DNA of 64,000 nt, taken from NCBI GenBank assembly GCA_020746105.1, contig CM036618.1, positions 90,638,122-90,702,121 on the forward strand, given 5' to 3'. Position numbers and translations under genes: made by a program. The first letter of the stretch is position 1. Each line of letters opens with the position of its first letter. Below the pieces are notes generated by a model. That model saw only the letters and a program-made list of their open reading frames with translations, made no database searches and was not told the DNA's origin. This document shows positions 13,201 through 23,659 of the stretch, piece after piece. This DNA is from Trogon surrucura (lineage: Eukaryota; Chordata; Aves; Trogoniformes; Trogonidae).

Positions 13201-16200
13201 AGCTCTACAAACAGAGTCCTAGGGGAAAGGAACAGATTTAGGAATATGGAGTACCCAGGAGATGTCACCAGTGTCAACATCCCTTGAGAGACTTTTGGTC
13301 ATTACTGTAGTCAATTTCTCCATTTCTCAGTGCTGAATCTCTCATATTTTCAGGATATTGTGTTCATTCAGACTGCTGTGTCTTCAGGTTTTCTGCCTCT
13401 TTTCCCCTGCTAGAAAGTCCCCAACTGTAGCTGGGTATGTATGCTTGTTCTGAATGCTACCAACCTTCCACTTTAATCATATCCTTTTTTGGTTTGGCCA
13501 TCATTTCAGCACCTGCTTACAGAAATATAATTTGTTGCCATCGGTTTTTGTAAATAAGTTGAAAGATCTGGCAGAAGTTTCCTATTTGTTCTTCCTTTGG
13601 TCACTCTGTTTGATAAGAAGTCCATGACAATTTCCTGTCTCAGATATCCATTTTCTACATACTTCAGAACAAAGCATTCCTTGAGTTATTTCAGGAAGTA
13701 TCTGTGAGCTGAGAGCAGAATTCAGATTTTCTGCATTTTATTTTTATTATATTTAAACTAGGGATATACACACTCTGTGGATGTGTCTCCTTGTTTTAAG
13801 AATAAACTAAGGGGCTTTGTCTCTGATCTGGCAGCACCATGCTGAATGCATCATGACAAGTTTGATAATCCTTCACCTACACTATTGTGTTTATTGCCAT
13901 TCACTCCTGGCAGTCAACTCTATTAGATTTTATAGAAAGCAGTCCTTTGTTTCTCTTGATAAGACAAAGATTCCTACAAATACTTTGCCTAGCTTTTAAA
14001 GCATTTATTAACATAAAGCTAGCAGCAATTACCACCATAACCATTAAACAATCATTTTAGTAGGAGAAAATTAGGAGAAATTGTGCTTTCACTGGAAAAC
14101 AAAATAGCCCATCAATCTGCAATCCCTTTCCCAAAGCAACTCCACATGGAAGAGGCCTATAGGACCATTAGCTAAAGGAAACTGCTGCCTAACCATAACT
14201 TCCATGTCTTCTCCAAGAAAAAGATTAAAGCTTTTTGAAAGCAGTTATGATCATATTTGTGTGAGCTCTCACCATTTCTAATCTACAGTATGGGGATGGC
14301 ATTTGATACTCTTCATTCCCTTGTAACATTGTCCTGCCCTCTGAAAACATTGACGGTTGCAATTCTTACGTACCTGGTCATGTTTCCATAAGGTAAGTCA
14401 CTCTCCCTAAAACTGCCATCTAGCACTTCTCTCCATCTCACCTGCTGAAATTAATTAAGCTGAAGCAATTATTTTCCTTTAAAGAGATTACAAAAAAAAG
14501 GCATTGCCCCACTAGAAGTGGGAAATCCCACCTCAGTTACTTGAAATAATCATTAACTTTTGGTTAATATCTTGTGATTGCCTGACTTTGAATCCTCTCT
14601 CAAGAGTAAATAGTTCATACAGCAAGAGCCAACAAATTCTTGGGATATTTTTACAGTATGAGATCCTGAGCTGACACAGATGTCCTGCTACATAGCCAGA
14701 AAATGTGACTGGCTACTTCAGTGCTATATCAGTGAAGGAATCTGCCTCTTCTTTCAGTGCTTTGAGGATAATTTGAGGCCAAAAATCTATCTCCAAATGA
14801 AAGAACAGACTGTGTTCAACCCAGAAGTGGCAAAGATCAATTCCCCCAGTTTAGGTTATCCATAGTAAATAAGTACTTCACCTTCTGGCTGAGTGCCCTA
14901 TGCTCAATATTCTGTTGTTTACCCAAATGGCAATATCAAAATTGATTTTCCAGTACCGCGATTAATTTTCTAGGCTACGTGCAAAGGTGTAGCTTTATCT
15001 GCAATGCAGTTTCTAGGTACAAGAACTTCATTGTTAAAGCTTCTATTAAATAACACCAAGTAGAGAGAGAGCTCTGTCACAAGTACCCTGACTTCCTACA
15101 GAGCTTATGGACCAAATCAATGGACCTGAAATCTAATACTTTAGTCCTGGTTAATGCTCTTTCTTGAACTTTGCCTGTCCATGCTCCTTCCCACACAACC
15201 AAGTTCTCAGATTCTTATACTCATCCTTTCCTCAAAACAATTACACACAAAGAATGCATGATCTGCATTTTATTTCTTCCATAAACTGTGGATATGTTAA
15301 GACAATTACCTATGGTCACCACTTGTTTCAGATGGGCACTTCAATATGAACTTTAAGACAAGTTCAGAATTAACAGTAATCTTACAGATTACTAACTGTA
15401 GTTTCTCTAACTTATAACACTCAAGCTTCTTAGGCTGTTCAGAAACCTTTGCCCATTAACTGGCTGAAAAAGCACTGTGATTAGGAAGAATGCGCCTTCC
15501 TGTATCAGATGCTTCCATAATAGTCAGACCATTCTGTAACTCCCACCATAGAGGAAATAAGGCTCTTATTTATATTGGTATAATTTATTTTCTCAAAGGG
15601 ATACATTGACTGAATATAGGACATATAGAATCTGATTTTTTTTCCATGAAGGTTGGACAGTCAAAGACAGAACAAGACCTAAGGGGTTGTTTTTTTTGAA
15701 AACTGTAGTCTTCAGCAATATATGTATGTTCTCTTCAAAGTTATACTGAGATAACATCTTACATTTACTTAGTAAGAATATCCCACTACATCTTCTTCTT
15801 ATCTTCAGATTCTTTGTCAGGCTGGGTGGATGGTGTACACCTTCTTGCTGGAGACCACTTCACTGTGTGCACAGTGGGCATGTGGGCAGATTTCTCCTCC
15901 CCCTCATGCAGAAGTTTGTGTGAAGAAAGCAGTGACTGGAGGGATGTCCACTTGCCAGTCATTGTCAGGAGCTGGCAGTGGCAACGGCAGGAAACCTAAC
16001 AGTCCAGAAATCTCCCAAACACCCAAGTCCAAGGCAAGAAAGGAATCAAAATAAAATAAGCTTGCAGGCAATGGAAGAGAAGGTACAGCTTTTAAAGGTA
16101 CATGGATACAAAAGGAGATGTTGCAGGAGTGCCATGTGTTTGTAGGTATAGAAAACACTAATTGACAAATTGGCACTATTCAGTATTCAAAAAACAGCAT

Positions 16201-17050
16201 TCTAAAGTTTTGCAAACTACAAAATCAAATATCATGTATTGAAAAATACTGCCTTTATGCATTTCTTCATGTCAGTGTGTAGTAGGACTTTTTTTCAGGC
16301 ATATGTGCTGGTTTGCTAACTATTCTATTTCATATTAAAAATGTTATCTCAAAAAGTCCACTCTCAGTTGTGCTTTAAAAGAATACACAAATAGACCTCT
16401 TTTCACTGTTCCGAATTGTGAGGGACTGGTAATCCATTCTGCCACTTGGTTAAAGTAAACTGAACAATGTCTTCTAAAAAGAAATTTTCTGCTGAAAATT
16501 GAGGTATTTGATATTGGTGGAGCTGGATGTAGATCTCTTTGGAATAGCATGAGAATGAAGATTATTCCCATAATATTTCAGTCTTACCCTATTATTTTTA
16601 AAAAATTCCTTGCACAGTTTTAATGAGATCTAGGGTTCCTTAAAGGTAAGTCACCATAAAGCCACTAAGAATCATATAGTGAATCTCTACTCCTTGCCTC
16701 GGGGCTCTAACTAAATTATTTGTCTTGTGATAGCAGAATGTGCAGACTATGGGCAAGAGCTGTGCGGTCCCTTCCAGGAAAGGACATTAAAGAACAAGTT
16801 AGACTGTAACCGTAAGCAGTGAGAGTCTATACATGTTGTTTCCCTGCAGGGAGGGGCAAGGCATTGCCTGAGGGCCTTTGCAGCTCCAGGCTAGTTTCAA
16901 CCACCCTGGTGCATCAGGGATGGGAAGCAGCAAGCCATCATCCCCACCCCTGGAGCACATCATCGTATTTATAATATCCATATGTGCACACGTCCATCCA
17001 CCTCAATTCCTGCTTTTGTTCCTGTGGTCTGTCTTTTCCTGCTAAATCAA
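7216..17050. other. Unique noncoding DNA, no gene recognised
   Basis: About 9.8 kb with no recognisable transposon, RNA gene or coding exon. Frames of 60-127 codons occur, for example 12163-12546 on the + strand, but they run through low-complexity sequence (the last ends in a Lys-rich stretch made by an A-run) and show no family motif. A purine-rich run lies at about 10110-10150. A strong donor-like site (aggtaagtca) at 14391 and a second at about 16644 are the only splice-like signals that stood out. Confidence 0.5.
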
Positions 17051-17150
17051 CATAGAATCATAGAATGGCCTAGGCTGGAAGGGACCTTAGAGATCATTTA
17101 ATCCAACCTCCCTGTCATGGGCAGGGATGCCTCTCAACTAGATCAGGCAA
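17051..17150 (-). mobile_element. CR1 LINE 3'-end fragment (reverse orientation)
   Basis: The segment beginning catagaatcatagaatgg and continuing ggctggaagggacctt, then catgggcaggga, is the reverse complement of the avian CR1 3' end, so the element points along the - strand. It is lost abruptly after about 100 bases, just after the ctagatcagg part. This is a short 5'-truncated copy with no coding sequence. It differs in detail from the larger CR1 at 19361, suggesting another subfamily; I cannot name the subfamily safely. Confidence 0.93.
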
Positions 17151-19360
17151 CATATGGGGACCCAAAGGGAACATGAAAGAAAACTCTCACAGCTGACTCT
17201 ACCTTTTTCTCTTAAACAGGTCCAAGCCAAACTTCAGCCCCTAACTCACCCAAGCCATGGGGCAGTCCTTGCTAGCGGTGAGCTTTAGGCACCCTGGAGT
17301 TCAGCAAGCGGGAAACCTGGCACATAAGCCCTTAGAGATCATCCCGTGCACACTGGTGCCTTGAAAGCAGCAGAACGAATTGTCCCCACTTCCATCATCT
17401 CTTCTTGGCTTTACCAGCCAAATCTGCAGCTGGATATGCAAAACACTTTGCTGTACCACCTGGACAACTTCAGCCAGAGGTTCCAGCTCATTCTGTTTAG
17501 CCAAGTGGCACCTCACACTGCAGCAAAGTTCTACAGGAGAGGGTGGCAAGTGAAGTGGAGGCAGCAGAAGGCTGGCAGTGTGGAGCCAGTTCTTCGAGTG
17601 GCTTCCTGCTCAGTCAAGGGAAGCCTCCCGCACTTGGGGTGCAAACTCAGCTTCCTTCGGGACTTCTTCACATCATCTTGCTCCTCCCAACTACCTAGGA
17701 TGCTGCAGCTGCTCTTCATGGGAGACCATCTCCAGCACCTGAGGAGCTAAAGGCAAGATTTATCCCTCTGTGATCAGGGATAAAACAGCACATCTTGCAG
17801 CCTTTTCATTTATTTTGTCCGTTAAGGATTTGTATTAAATCCCTACACAGCGTCAGCCATGTAACACTTCACCATAGCATCTGCTATTAAATCTTCATTG
17901 ATATGTGGGAAGGGACAACCAAACTCCAAATGGATTTTAAAACATTTCACTTAGCTGTGATTATTTTAGTGCAGCTCTAAAGTATTCATCTCGTATACTG
18001 AGCTATACATCTGTGTGACAAGGTAACAGTTTCAGAAAAAACATTTTTCAGTAATTCTCACAAAAAAAGAAAAATTCAGCAACGGTCCAGCTGAGAAATC
18101 CTTTTGACCTAACAAAGTTTAATGCCTCTAAAATATGTAATGATCATCAGTGCAATCCATAGATAAACAAAAATCTGAGTATTTCATTATTTGCACTTGT
18201 CTGTATTCGGTATCAATGTAACATAGAGTGAATGAGAACAGTCAATTTGTTTTATGCATAAGCACTATCAGAAAATATAGCTGCATTACCAACAATGCTC
18301 AGCTTATTATTCTAAAAGGATTTTGTAAATTGCTCTCCTTAATATACTACCACAATTTTTATAAATTGCTCTATTAGCACAATTTATGGAAATTGTCATG
18401 CATATTGTTAGTAAATTGGGTCTGTTTTCCATTCTATTCCCATTCTTCTGTCAGTGCACAATCCAGCGAAAATACAAGGATCAGATTCTGCTCTCAGCTA
18501 CACTAGATAGTTTCTGAATTACTCCACCATACTCATTTTCTGGAAAGAGAACTTAGATTCTGATTTTCCATGCCATAAATCCCATGAAATAAAAAAAAAA
18601 AAACCTTCTTCAAAATGTTTCTGCAGCTTATCCAAAATTAGTTTACCCATTACTAACAGGATGCTCAAATATTTCTTTTTCTCTCTTTAACACAGTATTG
18701 GGCTAGACAGCAAATTCTACGTTTCATTTAAAATAATGTGGTTAAATTGCCTATGCAATTATTGTCATTTGGCCAAGTTTTGAGCAAATCATCAATGTCA
18801 GAAAAAAAAAAAAAAAAGCATGCCTAAGAAATTAGCAAAGTCTGTAGAAAAGGCAAAGACAATTAACGAAAATGTGAAAATTATCCTGACCCCAGGCTGA
18901 TTTGCAAAGGATGTGGTAGCAATCCCCCATCACACACAAAACTGATTGAAACTCCTTTAATTTTACATTTTCATCTATCATAAAAAATATTGGCCACATT
19001 TTTGAAGATGTACATTCCAAAGGATACAGCATAGCATTGCAAACAATCAAAAAAATTTGGAAAATGCAAGGCTACATCTTGACTGCTTTCAAAGAACAAA
19101 AGTAATCCCATGGGGTCTTCAATAAGTTTAGTGCACAACCTTTAATATTTCCAGTCTGAGGACAATATCCTGGAATCTCCCAAGAAAAATTGCAAATTGC
19201 TTTAATGTTTTGGGGGATCTGAGGAACAAGGATCACATGTAAACTGAAGAAGTATGAGAAGGATCTGGCAGTCCTGAAGGGTGGTGGGGGATGATTCTGC
19301 CTCTCCAGCTTCTGAAGGCTCACAGGGGTAGCAACAGACTTGACAGCAAGATGAAATAAA
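17151..19360. other. Unique noncoding DNA between two CR1 copies
   Basis: The block 17350-17750 is GC-richer and carries a 134-codon + frame without recognisable domains. From 18000 on it is AT-rich and holds the dyad pair at 18353-18395. Pure A runs lie at 18591-18603 (13) and 18802-18817 (16); they have no SINE or retro-pseudogene body upstream that I can recognise. Confidence 0.55.
18353..18395. repeat. Two CAATTT-N4-AAATTG dyads, 27 bp apart
   Basis: CAATTT-TTAT-AAATTG lies at 18353-18368 and CAATTT-ATGG-AAATTG at 18380-18395. The shared arms are identical while the 4-base centres differ. A separate ten-base direct repeat, aaattgctct, occurs at 18327 and 18363. Together this looks like a small interleaved duplication or a paired binding site. 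No function can be assigned from sequence. Confidence 0.8.
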
Positions 19361-20706
19361 TCACAGAATCACACAGAATCACAGAATTGTTGAGGCTGAA
19401 GAAGAACTCTGAGATCATCAAGTCCAGCCTATAACTCAACACCGTCACATCTGCTAGACCATGGCACTAAGTGCCACATCCAGCCTCAAACACCTCCAGG
19501 GATGATGACTCCACCAACTTCCCTGGGCAGTGCATTCCAGTGCCTGATCACCCTCTCCGTGAGGAAGTGTTTCCTGAGATCCAACCTAAACCTCCCCTGA
19601 CAGTTTCAGGCCCTGCCCTCTTGTCCTGTCACTGGTTGCCCGGGAGAAAAGCCCGACCCCCACCTGACCACAACCTCCCTTCAGGTAGTTGTAGAGAGTG
19701 ATAAAGTCCTCCCTGAGTCTCCTCTTCTCCAGGCTAAACAGCCCCAGCTCCCTCAGCCTCTCCTCACAGGACTTTCCCTCTAGACCCTTCCCCAGCCTCG
19801 TTGCTCAGGATCCTCTGGACCAGCTCCAGCACCTCAATATCTGTCTTGCAGTGAGGGGCCCAGAACTGCACCAGCACTTGAGGTGAGGCCTCACCAGGGC
19901 TGAGCACAGGGGCAGAATTACATCCCTGCTCCTGCTGGCCACACTGTTCTGATACAAGCCAGGATGCCATCAGCCTTCTGGGCCACCTGGGCACACTGCT
20001 GGCTCCTGTTCAGCCAGTTGTTGAGCAGTACTCCCAGGTCCCTCTCTGCCGGGCTTGCTCTCCAGCCATCCTCCCCTAGTCTGTACCGCTGCAGGGGGTT
20101 ATTGTGGCCAAAGTGTAGGACCCTGCACTTGGTCTTGTTGAACTTCATCCGTTGGCCTTAGCCCATCGACCCAGCCTGTCCAGGTCCCTCTGCAGCGCCT
20201 TCCTACTCTCTGGCAGATTGACACTCCCCCTCAGCTTGCGAATTTACTAAGGGTAGACTCAATCCCCTCATCCAGGTCATCAATAAAAATGTTGAACAGG
20301 ACTGAGCCCAGCACTGATCTCTGGGGGACACCACTGGTCACCAGATGCCAACTGGGTGCAGCACCATTCACCACCACACTCTGGGCCCGATCATCCAACC
20401 AGTGTTTAACCCAGCGAAGGGTGCACCTGTCCAAGCCATGGGCTGCCAGCTTTTCCAGGAGGATGCTGTGGGAGACTGTGTCAAAAGCCTTGCTGAAATT
20501 GAGGTAGACCACATCCACAGCCTTCCCCTCATCCACTAGACAGGTCACCCAGTCATATGAGATGAGATTGGTCAGGCAAGATCTTCCTTTCCTAAACTCA
20601 TGTTGGCTGGGCTTGATCCCTTGGTTGTCTTCTACACGCTGCTTGATGGCACTCAGGATGATCCGCTCCATAACCTTGCCAGGCACCAAGGTCAGGCTGA
20701 CAGGTC
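19361..20706 (-). mobile_element. CR1 LINE retrotransposon, 5'-truncated
   Basis: This is the largest transposon copy in the window. At its 3' end (left edge) sits the repeated tcacagaatc terminal motif, then a 3' untranslated part and the C-terminal half of ORF2, which encodes the reverse transcriptase. Similarity stops at about 20706, so the endonuclease and the first part of the reverse transcriptase are missing. This is the normal outcome of incomplete target-primed reverse transcription. No clear target-site duplication is visible, as usual for CR1. The copy carries frame breaks and looks old and immobile. Confidence 0.95.
19918..20689 (-). pseudogene. CR1 ORF2 reverse transcriptase remnant, frameshifted
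   Basis: On the - strand, 20689-20231 reads as reverse transcriptase core. It includes the KVMERIIL segment, the [13 protein letters not shown] block and the [20 protein letters not shown] block. The family normally has GVPQGS, so the Gly is replaced by Arg here. The next expected motif is the FADD catalytic box. Here the frame reads KFAS and then stops at a TGA; about 10-11 bases covering both aspartates appear to be deleted. Downstream, in another frame, [15 protein letters not shown] resumes the family sequence. A further one-base loss just before [18 protein letters not shown] (about 20140-20150) shifts into the frame of 20148-19918. It cannot encode an active enzyme. The deletion size is estimated against remembered CR1 sequence, not an alignment. 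Confidence 0.93.
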
Positions 20707-21579
20707 CCTGTCCCTATCCCTTCCCTCATTAAGAGGCATTTCATGGAAAAAAAGGTACAGGAAGACAATTTCATTGGAAAAGGTTAATAGAAGTGCTGGA
20801 GGCCTTGAAGTGCAGAGGGGTTACAAGAGATGACAGAGAGCCTGCTGCAAGCACGCTGTACCACCAACATCAGGGCAGTAAGGAGCAGCTGAGAGGTAGA
20901 AGGCGAGACAGGGGAGACAGACACAAAAGGCCCACAGGAATACATTAGACCAGGTAAGGTGAGGAAATATATCTGGTTGCTAGACAGGGGTTAGGAAGAA
21001 GATACGCTCTCTATATATTTAAGGAAGAGTAACAGTTTTAGGACAGGACTAGGTAAGGCAGAAAAATAATACAACTTACTGGTTTACTGCAAGGTGTGAT
21101 TTTGCCATCAGGTCCAGAGATTTCAGCAGGTTTCTGCTGTACTGAGAGGCTAAATGGTCTCGTACTGAGCTACAACGCTTTGAGCTAGGAGCATTGTTTG
21201 TGCTGCAGACTTGTTGTCATTTCACCCACCAATGCCACCTGCCCTTTGTCCCTCCTGCTCCTCTAGAGACAAGCACTACTTCTCAAATTGTGTTTGTGTA
21301 TTGCTTAATATTGAACTTAAAGTCAATGTTAGACTTTTTTTAAGAAATATAATAATATTAAGTGTGTTCTTCCATCTGATGGAGAGCATTGGTAAGACAA
21401 CTGGGACCCTGCCTCAGAGGGAGCAATTTGATCTCATTATTATAACAGCAATTTGTAGATTCATTTGTTTCTCTAATATTAATAAAGACTGAGACAAAAC
21501 AAGGAAAAACACCCTGATCAGGATCTGAACATATTTTTTAAAGGACAAAAAACGCAACGTGAAGTAAAAAAAAGTGTTT

Positions 21580-21603
21580 GTAACCTTGTAACCTTATAAC
21601 CTT
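21580..21603. repeat. Short tandem repeat, 8-bp unit x3
   Basis: Three head-to-tail copies of RTAACCTT (gtaacctt, gtaacctt, ataacctt), followed by a decayed fourth. A small tandem array with no coding role. Confidence 0.85.
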
Positions 21604-23634
21604 ATAATAGAGACTTCTTGTTTGTACTAACTTTTTATTCTCATTCTTAATAAGTAAACCTAGTTTCCAATTTCTGTACAAATCCTTGTTGGTCTTGAGT
21701 CAGCAAAGAGGTCGTGATTCAGCCAGTGGGTCTCTCTCTTCCCTTCTTCACCTTCCTTGCACAGAGATGGTTTGCAGCTGTGCTCTTCATACTGTTTCTG
21801 CACGCAACAGCCAACATCCTTCAGCTCCTTTTTTCCCAGATTTAATTCCTGAGGGACCTCAGCAAGCCAGCCTTCAACAGAGCTGAATCCAGCTTTCTGC
21901 CCACCTGTTGGTCTCTATTTTGCTGCTTTTTCGTTTTCCTTTTCACAAGAGTCAGGAGCTCTATCCTTTCCTTCATCCCTGGCATTCACAGCCAGCTCTG
22001 CCCTGTTGGGGGGGATTTAAGGTAAAACTAGGGTCTCCTCTTCTGCTTTCTACATCTTCTAAAAAAAGTCACCAACTCTTCTCAGTCATCTCCAGATAAT
22101 CAGTTGCCCTGTTGTATTTCTAGACGGTTGTATAGTAAAAAATCCTTCTTTCCCACTACCACTGATCTCTTCATATGAGGTCATCCTGCTAAAAAAAAAT
22201 CATCCCAGTTTAGGGATCACTGGGGAAGCCCCAACATGGTATTGCTCTTGCTGACTTTGCATTTCATTGTTCCACTCTTCAACATGATTTCACTAACATT
22301 TCCTGGCAGAACCAAGGGAATGTTAAACTGCATAGTTAATCTGAGAAGAAAGAAAATGTCTCTGCCCACAGAAAACAGTATAAAACAAATTACAGTTTTG
22401 ATGATAACTGCAGGACTTTCAGCTTTGTGCTTATATACCAGGAGCTTTTGTCAGAAAAGAAAATGTTAGAAGAAAACAGCAGTAAACCAGTATGATCTAT
22501 TTGCATAATGGACTTGATGCTCTGTAAATCCTAATGAAAGAGGTTCCCCTTGGCTGTGTTAGAGGGCAAAGGAATTTTTTTTTATCAACCCTTTCTGTTC
22601 CCTACTCAGGCTGCCATTTTCTGGTCTCTCTACCTCTCATATGCCAAGTTTCCTTATTTTCTGATGACCAGAAAATTTTGTTTAGAGTTCATTATCAAAG
22701 CAAATTCTCCTACAGATAGTTTTCTGGACATGTAAACACAGAAAAGATGCTAGCAATAATTTGCATTCTCATTTCTCCACCTTCAGGAGATGGACCAGGA
22801 AAAGAAAGCAAGCCTCTACTGAGGTTCTGCAAGCATACGAAAGCATCTATCATCTCATGAAAACACCCATCTCATTTTGGTACCTAAAGTTGAAGTGATC
22901 AATTACTAAGAAGGGGCTGTATCTGCACAAGAACAAAGAAGACTGAATGGAAGACAGGCAGCTGTTGGGACAGTGGGTTAACAGCATTTTGAAGAAATTT
23001 GGCTTACTATTTACATTAGCCCTCCAGATTTTGTAATAGCCACGTGGGGTTATACGACCTTACTGAGGCACTCTAAATGGTGAATGAGTGGCATGGCATT
23101 CCACTCATTAGAAGATGGGGAAGACAGCTAATGGGAACGGTAGGAACAGCTTTCTCCGTATATGAACTTCACCTTCCTTTCAAGTGATGAAGGACCACCA
23201 GAATGTTCCTCCAAAGCCTTCTGAAGCCCCTCTTCTGGTTTTCCAGAGCTTCTTTAGCTTAGTTAGATATCCCTGCACACTTTTCTGTCATCTGCTGTTT
23301 TCAGTTTGCCATCTCCCTGCTCTCAGGCAGCACAACCCTGATAAAACGAAAGCAATGGCCCATAACAACCCGTTTTCTCCATGAAAAGCTAGCAAAACCA
23401 TTACTAGACTGGAGAGCACTTTGTCCTCTTCGAGTCTGTAAGGAGAAGTCCATTTTGTACAATTTCAAAAGTGTTGCTCTTCATCTGTGAATTATTATGG
23501 CTCTATACATTTTCTATGTCTGTACAGCAGCTCAGACAAAAAGCAAAGCTGTCATGATCAAGCACGGCCTGAGTCAGGACTCCTGGCTATCCAATGTTAT
23601 TTTCTGTATCATGCAATAATTTTGTGTCTACAGC

Positions 23635-23659
23635 TGTAAATCATGCATAATGATTTACA
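23635..23659. repeat. Perfect 10-bp inverted repeat, 5-nt loop
   Basis: TGTAAATCAT and ATGATTTACA flank the loop GCATA. The dyad contains ATGCATAATGA-like POU/homeobox sequence, and another taatgatcat element follows at about 23668. This suggests a paired regulatory site more than a transcribed hairpin. Confidence 0.85.

Noticed and set aside
17346-17750. 134-codon + frame as a gene
   Set aside because: Overlapping antisense frames and no recognisable domain; a local GC increase explains the length.
18591-18817. Poly-A runs (13 and 16 A) as retroposon or processed-pseudogene tails
   Set aside because: No SINE body, no intronless gene-like sequence and no flanking direct repeats are visible upstream. 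Plain homopolymers are sufficient.
19471-20833. Open frames on the + strand across the large CR1
   Set aside because: These are antisense shadows of the - strand CR1 reverse transcriptase and its 3' region.
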